Source: Crotalaria pallida (lineage: Eukaryota > Streptophyta > Magnoliopsida > Fabales > Fabaceae). Taken from it: a stretch of 64,000 bases of DNA. Positions 47,169 through 59,117 of this stretch are shown one piece after another. The notes under the pieces are model-generated. The model had not been told where the DNA came from. It worked only from the letters and a program-made list of their open reading frames with translations, and ran no database searches. Where the stretch lies: NCBI GenBank assembly GCA_037953625.1, contig CM075654.1:54257001-54321000 (forward strand). The letters are read 5' to 3'. Every line of letters starts with the position of its first letter. The first letter of the stretch is position 1. The translations under genes and the position numbers were made by a program.

Positions 47169-47512
47169 TTACAGACCTGAACTGTTTACCATTGTAATTC
47201 AGAAAAACCCTTTTTCTTGAATTCTCTACCCAATCTATAAACAAGTTTAACATTGTTTTATGCCTCAAAAATCATTGTTTTCATCATTCAAAAGTCTAAA
47301 TCACTTTCTCTTTCCAAATGAACATAGTTTCCTCTTGAGTTCATCTCATTAACTTAAGGCATTTAATTCTTATCCTTCAAATCTGAACCATGACATTATA
47401 ACAACTCATATTCAGATTATTTCTAATGAAATTAAGGTATAGATTTGAGCAAAAACCACTAAAACTCCAGGACTGATATAACAAACTGATTTTCTTTTGA
47501 AATTTTACAGTG

Positions 47513-47547
47513 TCTAACCGGTTACAATTATCGAGTAACCGGTTAGA
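47513..47547. repeat. Paired-palindrome module 4 (AACCGGTT x2, 21 bp apart)
   Basis: Cores at 47516 and 47537. Arms TCTAACCGGTTACA and AGTAACCGGTTAGA are inverse to each other at 13 of 14 positions. Confidence 0.9.
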
Positions 47548-49204
47548 TTATGCAGTCAGTCCACTAAAACAAGAGTTTTGACAAATCATTCTTTTCATTT
47601 CTCAAATCTAACCCAATTTCAACAAAACACATTCAGTTTGTATGCATCAAGCTTATGGTATCAATTTGCATAGAAATCAATACAAACACCAATCAATACC
47701 ACAAAACTCATAATCAACAATTAATTTCTGATTTTAAACCTTAAATCACTTGCATGCATCAATTTAAATTTGCTCACACAGAATTGAGCCAGAATTTTGG
47801 CCTTCAGCCTTTGTGTTTTAAACACATAATGCCCTTTTGAGTTTTGTTAACTCAAATCCTAAATCACTTGATTTTTAGTCTAAATCTAGTATAAGGTAGA
47901 CTTCTCCCATACCTCTAAGTTGATTTTGATGACTATTAACACTGTAACACTCTTTCAATAACCTTCATAATATAAAATAATTGAGTATACTTAAAATAGA
48001 TTTTTATTGTTGTTCTAAAGATTTCGATGCTAAAAATTTCATTTCCTGAAAACTTGACCATCTATTTAAGGCTAACTCTGAGTTCAAAATAAAATTGAGG
48101 GTTATCCTGATAATTTAAAGAAAAGTAAGAGTTTCTAAGTTATAGGGTGCTTAATAAATTCAGAGTTGGTGGTAAAATATTGATATCAGCTCATGGCAAA
48201 TTAATGATCATAGAAAAGGGCTTCAGCTGATATTTTTGTACTATTAAAATAAGATGGTCGTGCAAAGGAACTTAAAGGTATCAGCTTTGGTCACCATTTT
48301 CAAAATATAACCTAGGCATTATTACAAAATATCTTAGAGCTGATCCAGGTTCTTTGTTCCGCCCGCTATTCCTTTTGATTTCCGACTGCTGTGCACGAAG
48401 ATGCTAATTCCCTTTTCCTCTGTTCTCCAATACACTCTAAGGGTCTCCTTCCCTCACCCATCTGTGAGGATATTATAATGTTGATTCCTAACCTACAAGG
48501 GCACGAGAGTAAGCATATCCATTTGCATAATCAAATGAGATAGACATAAGAAAAATAGTGTTATCAATCACAACTATTCAATTAACATTTAAGATGCAAG
48601 TACATATGAGCACACCCCTTTTCAATATTCCAATTCTTGTAATGCAGGTGGCATGATGCATGGTTCCAACCACAACCGAGGCCTCCATAAACATTTCGAT
48701 ATCTGGCAAATGATATCTCAGTGTTCCCAGAACACCACCAAACGTTCCCGGAACGAATGGCAAACCATACTTGGAAAATAGCATCACTCCCACAGTATGC
48801 ATCATGTTCCCAGAACGCCTACGTTCCCAGAACGCATAAAACCAGGTCCCGGACACTGGCCACATATCTATAATGTGTCATCAAGTAGGTTATAATTTTG
48901 GTACTCCCGGAGTACCCTCCTCATATTCCCAGAATATGAGAATTATTCCTTGCCAACCTATTCTCCATTTCTCTATGAATGAATGCACCACTGCCAAGGT
49001 TGGTTTTTATCTTTGATTTAATCACTGTGATTTAGGTTCGTCTCGCACTTCCCTTGGAATGATTGGTTTGAGGTATAATCTTTGGTGAGATAAAGCATAC
49101 TCGAATTAGTTTTAATCATGCCAGTTAACTTGAATTGAGTAGACTTAACCAATGGTAACCACTCATCTTATTAAGAACTTAACTTTCATTTTTCAGTTTC
49201 AGGT

Positions 49205-49239
49205 ACTAACCGGTTACAATCTCAGGCTAACCGGTTAGA
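49205..49239. repeat. Paired-palindrome module 5 (AACCGGTT x2, 21 bp apart)
   Basis: Cores at 49208 and 49229. It is the counterpart of module 3 in the internal LTR duplication. Confidence 0.9.
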
Positions 49240-49586
49240 TTTTCAGACCTGAAACTGTTTCATCATTGTAATTCAGGAAATCCCTTTCTCTTAAACTCTC
49301 TACTCAACTCATAAGCAAGCTTTACCATGGCTTTATACCTCAAACCACTTGTGTTCATCATTCTCAGGCCTAATTCACAATTTGTTATTCATGAAGCATA
49401 ACTTAACTTTTAAGTTATATCAAAATCTCAAGGTATTGACTCCTCAACCATAATCCAAAACAAACAGTGATTAATCACCTGTTTTTCAGATTGGTCTTCA
49501 TTGAAATTAGAGTTAGATTTGAGTAAGAATAATAGGAACATATCACCAATTCTCAAAAACTTATTCTTCTTTGAAATTACACAGCA

Positions 49587-49621
49587 TCTAACCGGTTACA
49601 AAAATCGACTAACCGGTTAGA
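49587..49621. repeat. Paired-palindrome module 6 (AACCGGTT x2, 21 bp apart)
   Basis: Cores at 49590 and 49611. Counterpart of module 4 in the duplication; the 7-bp spacer has changed but the cores have not. Confidence 0.9.
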
Positions 49622-50688
49622 TTAGACAGTCTGTGTACTGAAAGATAGGATTTTCAAACATTCCCTTTCAATACTCAATTCTAACTAATTTCAACATTCT
49701 TATGAGCCCATATATCTCAATTAGATTTTGTTCAGCCACCACAAACACAATCATTCTTGCATACATGTCATTTAGAGCATCCATGTTGCACATAACCACA
49801 CATAATTACTCATAGCACCAAATATTTTCATATAGCTCATAATAATGCATGTAAACTAAGATTATTCCTTCTATATTACCTGCATGCAATTTTTAGACTT
49901 GTTACAGACATAATTCAATTGTTCATTGGCCTCCAAGCCTTTGTTTACCATATACTATGCCCTTTGTGAGTCTCATGGTGACTCAACCTATTACTCCATG
50001 ACATCTATTCTCATTCTAGCAAAAGAAAGCTTCTCCCTTACCTCAGAGTTGTGTTTGATGAAGATCAACACTGAAACTTGAAGAAAATCCACAAATTCCT
50101 CACCAATCCTATGTTCTGCTTTCAGCCACGATTTCCATCAACATGGTTCAAAGACCAGAAGATTTGACATAGCAATAGGCCAAAGGAATTGGGGGAAACA
50201 ATCAGAACTCAAACTAGGTAACATGCACCAGCTTTAGAAACAAATTTGAGGCTTAAAGAGTGCATGCACTTACCAAAATCATAGCCTAAAAAGAGCCTCA
50301 CGAACTGGTTTCTGGTTCTAGACAGATTGACTCCTAAATCTTCCAAGACTAACCACCTCTTCAATATTCACTCTCAATTCACTCTCCATACCTCAATAAA
50401 AAGCTGGAAGACTCAGCTTTAATATGGTGTATCTCACTTGGTTTAACTCCCAAAGGTTAGGGAGAATTTACCAGAGTAATACAGAAACCCTAATTGAGTT
50501 TCCACAGCAGCCCTTCATCAGAAAAACCCTAGATTCTGCCCTCAATTCCATCATTTATAGAAAAATTTGGTGAGCATGCAGCACGACACGTATTCCTCAC
50601 TGGAAATCGAGGAGTGTTCGTGGCAAATTGGGGTGAATTCAATTGATTATTCATAAAAATCCACTATCTAGGTTTCCTGAGTTCATCG

Positions 50689-50723
50689 TGTAACCGGTTA
50701 CAAAATCTTTCTAACCGGTTACA
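50689..50723. repeat. Paired-palindrome module 7 (AACCGGTT x2, 21 bp apart)
   Basis: Cores at 50692 and 50713. The left flank TCGTG is shared with modules 1 and 8. Confidence 0.9.
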
Positions 50724-52049
50724 TACTGGTAATCTTTAAAATTAATAATTTAATAATTATTTTCCCAATCAATCCTTTTTAATATTATATTTAGGTCATA
50801 TTCCAAGGACTAAAATACAATATTTATATTTTGTTATTCACTTACCAAAAATTACCTCTACCTATATTTTGTATATCAATACGGAATAGAGCCAGAATAT
50901 AAACTTGGGAGAATTTAATAACAAACCTTTATTATTAATTTCTCTCATCATTCGGAAGACGAAAATTAGGGGTGTTACATATACTCGGTGGGGTTTTTAG
51001 CAAAGGTTTTGTATAAAAACACATTGTACTAACCAAATCTTTTAATAGAGAAGCAACTCTCCCGAGTCAGAAAGGGAGGATTGGACGTAGCTCTCAAGAT
51101 TGAGAGTGAACCAGTATAAATCCTTATGTTTAGATTTTCTCTCTTTTCTCCTTTGATTGCACGTTTTCATAAACAATTTGTGTTAATTGAAAACCTAAAG
51201 AACTTAACCGTTTTAGAAATTCATCAACAATAAACCTTCGCTGAAAATCTACTTGCGTATTGTATAATCTCTATTTGTTGCGTTGTTTCTGTAATTCCTC
51301 TATTTCTGATACGTTTAGTGTTTCTTGAGATTAGAAAAAAAATTTATAGAGACACCTATTCACCCCCCCCTCTAGGTGTATTGTACCCGTTTGTATTCCT
51401 ACAAAATACTCCCTCCCCAGGACACGTGTGACCTCCCAAGGAGGCCAGTGACACGTTCTAACTTCTAGAGAAGGAGGAATTGGCTGGAGTTGCTTCAAAA
51501 TGAAGATTTCCTCCATTTCTCCTCTCTATAAATACCTAAGTTTGTTGTCGCTGTTAGCCCCTGTTCCCCTGCGTTTGTTTAGCCAAAACTCTACCCAAAT
51601 TTACTCTCAATTGGTGCTAGTGATTTGTTTTGAGTTGCTGCACCATAAGCCTTGAGTTAGTGAGTGAGAGCTTGAAGAATCCCTTGTGTTTTCTTTGGTT
51701 TTGTATGTGTTTTGTTTTGGTCCTTGTTGCTGATTGGTGTTGATTTGAGGTGATTTAGTTCTGTCCAAATCACATAAGGTATGAGATAAGTCATTCATAT
51801 TGATAGGATTATTGATTGTGAAAGTTTGATATATATATATATATATGTTATGTGAAATTGTTGGACTGGAAGACCAAGACATGGTTGCTTGGTTTGGAGG
51901 CCAAGATAACGACTTGGTTATTGAGTTAATGACCTAAAATGGTACATATAATCTTGTATGATGTTGTTTGATGTTGGTGTGAAGTGTTAATTGAGGATTG
52001 AAATGAATTGAATATGTGAAGATTTCTGAATTGCTCTCAGGTTTGTCGT

Positions 52050-52084
52050 GATAATCGATTAACAAGATTAGTTAATCGATTATC
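52050..52084. repeat. Paired-palindrome module 8 (AATCGATT x2, 21 bp apart)
   Basis: Cores at 52053 and 52074. Arms GATAATCGATTAAC and GTTAATCGATTATC are perfect inverses, a 14-bp stem with a 7-nt loop. Confidence 0.9.
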
Positions 52085-52399
52085 CTGACACCTACAGAAG
52101 CAAATCAGTTTAGCATTACATGATAATGAGCTTAGACTTGAAGTTGGATCGTAGGGACATGAAAATAAGTGTTGTGGTTAATGCCTTGACTTAATGGTTC
52201 TTTTATGTTGAAGATTTATGAGACCAAGGATATGAAGTATAATTCCTATGATTGTAAGTTTATAATGTAGTAAAGGACTTAGCTGAAATGGTGCCTTCAA
52301 TTGATATTCTCATGCTTCATAATAGTTACAGGAAGGTTAAATTAGGAATTGGAATGAATTGACTTAAGAAAGTAGCCAAACCTTGTCTCAGGTTTGCAA

Positions 52400-52434
52400 C
52401 TTAATTGATTAACTGCATTAGTTAATAGATTAAG
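52400..52434. repeat. Paired-palindrome module 9 (AATTGATT / AATAGATT, 21 bp apart)
   Basis: Cores at 52403 and 52424. Arms CTTAATTGATTAAC and GTTAATAGATTAAG differ by one base from perfect inverses. Confidence 0.85.
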
Positions 52435-52744
52435 ATTGGCAGTTACACAATAAACTAAGTTTGAGATATTAAGTAAAATGAATCTAGGATATTAGAGTTA
52501 TGTTCTTTGGGTTAAAGTAAGGGATACTCTAAAATTTAATTAACTTGGGGGTTGATAATATAATATAAATGATGATGTTATAATAAAAGGAAGTAAGGTA
52601 TAGGTGAGTCTTGGCATTATCTTAAGCCTAGGATTGGTCTTGGATATGGTTCCCTAGAGTTCCCTAAGATTACTTAAAATGAAAGGAAATAATTGGTAGA
52701 TGAATCGAGCTAAAGAGATAGCTGTGTTTACTCTCATGTCTTCT

Positions 52745-52779
52745 GATAATCGATTATCGGGTTACGATAATCGATTATC
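52745..52779. repeat. Paired-palindrome module 10 (AATCGATT x2, 21 bp apart)
   Basis: Cores at 52748 and 52769. Both arms are GATAATCGATTATC, itself palindromic. Confidence 0.9.
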
Positions 52780-53173
52780 CAAACTAAAATTTGATTAAGT
52801 CAGAATTAGCATTTATACAGAATTCAAGTTATGTAATTTGTTATTAATTCCCAAAGTTCTGAGATTTACTTGTTATTAATTTGGTGAAGATCCTTGCATA
52901 TGTTTTGATGATAATTTAATAATGGGATAATGTTTAAATTCTTTTATTTGATGTTGATGATTAATTGATTATGATTTGGTTATGATTAACTGAATATAAT
53001 TGATGAGTTAAGTGACGTTGACTGTCTGGGGACAGTTAGCAATGTGAATTGGTTGGGTTGGCATTGAGAGCGACGCTGAGAAAAATACTATTGGAAGTGA
53101 TATGAGTAACGAATTAAGAATAGCTTAAGCTTGCATATGTCATGCATGGTGTTGGGTAGATTCTTGTCAAAAT

Positions 53174-53614
53174 CTACAAGTCTTTGTAAATAATGGCCAA
53201 TGCCTCCCTTGACATGTAAAAACACAAATTCTTGAAGAATGGGGTGTTTACACGACGATCCAATCTCGTTAGGCTTCTCTCAAATGATTCGATGATTGAA
53301 CTATGCTGACATGTCAACATTTTCTTCATAGCTTCTAGAGTATTACACAGATCTCCGTTACTGTTAGCCAACATCCTCTTGAAATGACCGTGAGAACCTT
53401 CAACCCTACATGGTAGTACGCAATTAAGTAATTTAATATAAAACAATCTCAATTTAAATATAGTGAAGTAATATTACGTTCTTATCGGTTAGAAGTTGTG
53501 TTGTCAAAGTTCATACAATTATTGACCCATGCATCAACAAATTTTTCCTTAAGCTCTTTCAAGTACACCCTATTCACATACTCAAAAAGACAAACAATTT
53601 TGGCATATTACTTC
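53174..53614 (-). pseudogene. MULE transposase, C-terminal part (separated half)
   Basis: On the minus strand VEGSHGHFKRMLANSNGDLC, the HSSIIESFERSL stretch and NTPFFKNLCFYMSREALAII match the end of plant Mutator-like transposases (the NRVESSHxxLKxxL... region). It joins, across the inserted LTR, to the N-terminal part that resumes at 60307. Stop codons near 53475 disable it. Confidence 0.85.
53610..53614. repeat. Target-site duplication ACTTC, left
   Basis: ACTTC precedes the LTR and is repeated at 60307-60311. Confidence 0.95.
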
Positions 53615-55632
53615 TGTAACATCTCGAATTTTAATTCCAAGAGTAATTAGAATAATGATAAGATTTGGAAGTAAGGATTATTCTAAAAAGGATTTAAAAT
53701 GATGGATTAGGAGTTTTTGAATGCCATAAAGGAGTCAAGGAGCATTGGCATCGGAAAGGAAATTTAAAGAAGACCAAACGAGTGTTAAAATCGATGTTTT
53801 TGGTGTTATAAACACCCTATATTAGGAAATTCAAAATAAAAGATTTACAACTCTAAACTCAAATTCCACCATTGGATGTGAAGATTAGTTTGTAGGGAAG
53901 CTTGCTTTCAAATTTGAGCAAGATCTGACGGTTAACGAAGAAGTTATGGTGATTTGAAAGCAAGAAGAAAATAAAAGGAAAATAGGGAAAAAAAGTAAAA
54001 AGGCAAGTAGCAGTGGGTACTCAAGTAGTGCATGGACTACTCGAGTACCACGATTCTGCAGAGAGAAAAATAAAGCATTGGAGAGCGTTCATTTTGCTCC
54101 CTTCTTCCTCATTCACTCCACCTTTGTTTTTTCTCTCTAGGGCACGAAATCCTCCCCTTTCTCTCTCTCTAAATTCCACTTGAAATCATCCCTCCAACCC
54201 ATAATAAACCAATAATCATCATCCCCATCACATTTAAACACTCAATCCTTCCTTCAACCTCTGAATTTTCCTCTCTCAAGTCATGGCCAAGGGTTAGGGT
54301 TCAACACCCATTCTTGATTTACACCATTTCAAACTCAAGGTAAGATGATTCAAGCTTTCCCTCATCTCCTCCTTAGTGTTGTATGAATTTTCCCTAACAA
54401 TCTCTACCTAATTTTACTTCTTTTGTTTCATGGTCCACTTTCTCTTTCCTCCATAGCTTGGAGCTTTCTCTCTCTACAAGCTTAAGGTAAGAAGGTTGTG
54501 TTACCTTAGCTTAGGGAGTAGGTTCTCTTCGGTTATAGTGATGACTAGGGGTAGAGGGATGAGTAGAATACAACACCTTAGGGTAGTTGATATGGTCAAT
54601 AAGAGGAGTATTAAGTAAAAGAGAAAAAACCCATTTGTAGTGTATGAAAATAAGTATATATGATTATGGTTAGAAAAGGAATGATTGACTAAGTAGATAG
54701 TAAATTAGGAAGTGATAAGAATAATTAAGTTGACTATTTATAAGGAAAATATAAAATAAATAAGGATAGATAATAAAGTGAAAATAAATAGAAACTTAAG
54801 AAGTAAGATAAAAGAATAAGAAGTAAGAGATAAAATGGAAAGTGATGCTAAGGAAGATAATAATGATAATAGAGTAAAGTCGATAAAGAAAAGAAACTTG
54901 TTGTATGCTTGTAAAGATATGGAGATTTATGATAGAAATGAAATATGACAATATATGGATAATTGAGAGGTAGATAAAGAAAAGGAAAGCGTTAGTGGTA
55001 GACTTGTTTTAATATAGGTTGATGATGGATAATAAATATGGAAAATATAGAGATATGTATGCTAAGTGAAAATGACGAATGTGTGCTAAATGAAAATGAC
55101 GATTGTTGTAGAGAATGACTTGATTTGAATGTTGATAATGAATAATGTGATTAATCTTCCCCTTTAGTATAAAAAGATGTCTCAAAGGAGGCTTCTCATT
55201 CTCCCAATTTAAAATCCTGCTATCTGGTTAAAAGTTGGTAAATCCTGAAATGTGCACACATCCACGTGTCTCTCTCTTTCTCAAATAATAACTGCCATAG
55301 CAGTTTACAAATAGATAACAGTTCAGCACCAAAACTCTTTCCCTTTATCTTTCTCTCTCTATCTTTCTATCGTTACTTCATTTGTTGTTGTTGTTGCTGT
55401 TGCAAATCATCGAAGCAAAACAGATTCAATTGTAAAAGTAACTTTTCTCTCTCTTCCATTAAGATCTGCCATTGAGTTTTGCTCCATTCTTAATTCTTTG
55501 TATCCAATTGCACTTATTTTTTTTGCAATAAAACAACAAAATATTGAACCTTAATTTTTCTGCATCACATTAACGTTTTCTTTTTTTTTTTTTGCATTAA
55601 AACAGCAAAATATTGAACCTTGGTATTAATCG

Positions 55633-56160
55633 AATCCTTTATGTTATTATGTTCTATCTCTCAATAAATCTGCTGCACAAAGGCTTGGACTTTTTCTTCT
55701 TCAGCGTCAATCAATCTTCACCCTCCTCTTCCATACTACCTGAATATGGTTTCATCTCTTCTTCTACTTCTTCCTTAATGGTTTCATCTGCTATCTAACG
55801 ATATTTTTTTTAATTTTTTATTCTTATCATGCTTATGTTTCAAACTTTTATTGTTTCTGCATATGGATTTTTTATTGTTTTTCTTCTTTTCTAATTCATT
55901 TATCATTTTCATCTTCATCAATCCTTTATGTTATTATGTTCTATCTCTCAATAAATCCGCTACACAAAGGTTTGCACTTTTTCTTCTTCAACGTCAATCA
56001 ATCTTCACCCTCCTCTTCCATATTACCCGAATATGGTTTCATCTCTTCTTCTACTTCTTCCTTAATGGTTTCATCTGCTATCTAACCATATTTTTTTAAA
56101 ATTTTTTATTCTTATCATGCTCAAGTTTCAAACTTTTATTGTTTCTGCATATGGATTTGG
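55633..56160 (+). repeat. ~240-bp direct repeat, offset 287 bp, inside the Helitron
   Basis: AATCCTTTATGTTATTATGT starts at 55633 and 55920, and the similarity continues for about 240 bp with few changes. A shorter duplication precedes it (AACAGCAAAATATTGAACCT at about 55601 and a close copy at 55533). Confidence 0.9.
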
Positions 56161-56605
56161 TTTCTTCATTTTTCTTATTTAGTTGGTTATTTTTGTGATG
56201 TGCTATTCTTGGGTTGAAGTGCACTTAATTTGTCTCATTGCCATACCATGTATTTGATTGGTCAAAGAAACCTTTGATTCAATCACCCTTGGTTTTGGTT
56301 TACAATGATTGCTCAATTTTATTGTGGTTGATCTCTGATTGAGGTTTTTAGGTTTGAGTTTGTTTTATTTTATTTTCAACTTATTTTTAAATTAAATTAA
56401 ATTCTTCTTTTTTGTGTTAAACTCATTATCTTTCAAGATAAAAATGATTTTTTTTCTAAAACAACATTATAAGATATGAATTACTGAAATTTCATCAATC
56501 GTTAATTAAATTAAATTTTATGAACTAAATTAGCCGGTTGTATCAAAATTTAAGGATAAAAGAATATTGAGAAGGATGAAGCTTTTGGGAATTATAAACT
56601 TTTAT

Positions 56606-56815
56606 CAATCTTCTACATTTATCATTCTATATATCTTAATTCAACAAATACAATTCCAACATTTAAAAAAATACATAATGGTGTCAATCTTCTATATTTA
56701 TCATTCTATATATTTTAATTTGACAAAGACAATTCCAAAATTAAAAAAATACATAATAGTGCCAATCTTCTACATTTATCATTCTATTTTAATTTGACAT
56801 ATACAATTCCATTGT
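56606..56815 (+). repeat. Three tandem units of about 80 bp inside the Helitron
   Basis: TCAATCTTCTACATTTATCA begins units at about 56606, 56686 and 56763; each continues with an AT-rich stretch and ends AAATACATAATxGTG. Confidence 0.85.
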
Positions 56816-58317
56816 TTAATTTTATTATTTATCATACGCATACCTAAATTTTGAAATTGTAGAAAAATAGAGCAATTGAATTAATTTTCATTAGCGTGAA
56901 GTATGTTATTAGTCAAACATATATTAAGTGATAGATTACAACTTGATAAACTAAATGTTATAGATAAATACAACAATAAAAATTAAAGAATAAAATAACA
57001 CTGCAAAGGATAAAAGATAGAAACAACCCATCAAATGAAGAGAGATATTAAGAGGAAGAAGATAAGATTCTAAACATTACCAATTCCAAATTAAAGATAA
57101 CCACAATCCCAAAAAAAAAAGAATTAAAAAATGTAAAAATTGAAACTGCCCAATGTTTCTACTGATTCTAATGAAACAAATAAATCTTTAAAAAATGGTA
57201 ATTACATCTTGAAACTTTAAATAACTATTATTATTCAACTATTTCACAAAATTTCCTAGGATAATTATCCATTTAATTATCCAAAAAATCCTAGGATAAT
57301 TATCATATACAATAATTATCCATCCTAGGATAGGATGTCATTTAATCCTATACAAACAATTATTTAGCCAGTTACCATTTTTTATTTAATAATTCTCAGA
57401 ATCTCAGTAAAGTATTATATAAATTACTCAATAATTGTTTGATTGTTTCTCAGTATTTGTTATTGAAAGCTTTTGGTAATTATAAATTATAAAAATTATA
57501 TGATAATATTTTTTTGTTTACAAAGTATAATAAAATTATAATTTTATTGAGTAAAGTATTACATTTTTAAATTAAATGTTATTCAAATTTTCCAAAATGA
57601 ATATTTTGATCTATTATTAAATCTGTTCATAATAGTATTCAACAAAAAAATATTAGAATATTTAATTTAGATCAATTATAATATCATATTAATTATGATA
57701 TTTTATCAACTAAAGAAAATTTTAAAAACAATATAAAAAACTAAAGATTAAAAAAATAACTTTATTTGTATTTGGGAGATATTAAAAAAAACTAACAATA
57801 AAATTACAAAATGGTTTTGGAAGAAAGATAGAAGGATAGATATGTGAGAATCATGCAGTGAATTAAAAGGAATTATTATTTTTCTTTTGTTTCTACTCCT
57901 CTTCATATATATATATATATATCAGGTGCAATGTATAAATAACTTTTTAAGAGAAAGTGGTTCCATCCATAATGCTTTAAAAGAAAAATAGTTTTTAAGA
58001 GAAAATGGATTTATGCATAATGTTTTGAAAGAGTAAAAATAGGAACTTATAATTGTTTTTGTTTTTTTGAAAAGAAAAAGTGGTTCTATACATAATGTTT
58101 TTGAAAGAGTAAAAATAGGAATAGTTATTAATAGTGCAAAACCAACTCAGCTAACAAGCAAACTAATCAAAATATAAAACCCATATTGTTTTGTCCATTA
58201 CAAACAATAATAAAATAAGTAAAAAATAATTTATATAATAAAATATTTTATTACAAATTTTAAATTACTAAAATATAAAATATTTTAGACCCGTGCAGTG
58301 CACGGGCTAAAAACTAG

Positions 58318-58998
58318 TAAATGAATATGTTAAGAACTCTGGAACATAGAATGGAATTAGAAGAAAATTAAGAACTGAATGAACTAGTAATGAGTGTCCT
58401 TACTTTGTTACTTACTTTTTGAATTCCCTGATAACGTCCAATATTTCTTTTTGGTTTTCTTGTTGTACCTATACGCACTAATTTGTTGTACCTATATGCA
58501 AATTTGATTAAAATTATGATACAAGAAAGGAGGCAAACATAGATAGTATAGAATGAAAGTCATGTGTGATTTGGAAAATGAATAGCATTTTGAAATTTGT
58601 ATTTTGAATATTATAACAAATTTGACACAATTAATATATTCAACAAATATATTCGTTAATCAATATATCACGTCTCACCTATAAAGGATTAAAGGATAAT
58701 AAAAAATTTATATGCTATAATCAATAAGGAAAGGTTAAAATATTTATATTATATATATATATATATATATCCTTTTTTATATATATAATAAAATTATTTG
58801 CATATTTTATTTTTTTTTCAGAATTTAGAATTTTGCATGTTAATGGAAGTTTTACTTTTGTTTTTTACTTTCATTTTTAGAATGGAATCAGAAGGAAATT
58901 AAGAATTTCAGAATTTAGTAAATGAATATGTTAAGAACTCTTGAACATAGAATGGAATTAGAAGGAAATTAAGAACTGAATGAACTAGTAATGAGTGT
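58318..58998 (+). repeat. ~80-bp direct repeat, offset 601 bp
   Basis: TAAATGAATATGTTAAGAAC begins at 58318 and 58919 and both copies run to GAGTGT. The left copy starts exactly at the Helitron 3' boundary. A third partial copy (GAATGGAATCAGAAGGAAAT) is near 58881. Confidence 0.9.
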
Positions 58999-59117
58999 AC
59001 TAATTGAATAAGGGAACTATATTGCTAATGTGAGAAGGACCACCTATCAAGGTGTGTGGATGTAGGATTGTGAAAAGATAAATTATGATGTGTATGATTG
59101 AGTATGTATAAGGGACC

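Larger units (their letters stand above)
45849..50979 (-). mobile_element. Long Ty3-type LTR fragment, minus orientation, with an internal ~2.06-kb duplication
   Basis: Read on the minus strand it starts TGTAACACCCC at 50979, the typical terminus. It includes short arrays of GTTCCCAGAACG-type repeats (46680-46790 and 48725-48840). The blocks around 46500-47800 and 48550-49900 are diverged copies offset by 2,056-2,074 bp. The U5 end is missing because the Cassandra element abuts it. The bases after 50979 (TATAC) nearly match those before 44974 (TTTAC), a candidate target duplication with one change. Five paired-palindrome modules lie in it. Confidence 0.6.
51406..53170. other. Noncoding, LTR-like stretch with three paired-palindrome modules
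   Basis: A TATA-like CTATAAATACC at about 51526 follows a CACGTG (about 51423), then T/G-rich sequence without codons. Between 51960 and 52790 a loose ~350-bp unit repeats about three times (each with GAATTGA..., CTCAGGTTTG and one module). No gene supported. Confidence 0.4.
55155..58317 (+). mobile_element. Non-autonomous Helitron, 3,163 bp
   Basis: The 5' end is TCTTCCCCTTTAG after an A. The 3' end has a perfect hairpin CCCGTGC-AGT-GCACGGG (58290-58306) followed by CTAAAAACTAG and then T, the CTRR terminus with insertion between A and T. No RepHel coding region is present. It contains several internal repeats. The 3' end is convincing; the 5' end is chosen as the TC after A where the LTR sequence breaks. 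Confidence 0.75.

Noticed and set aside
43586..52779. CRISPR-like array
   Set aside because: The repeats are paired at 21 bp but the pairs are hundreds of bases apart with unrelated intervals, and this is a eukaryotic genome.
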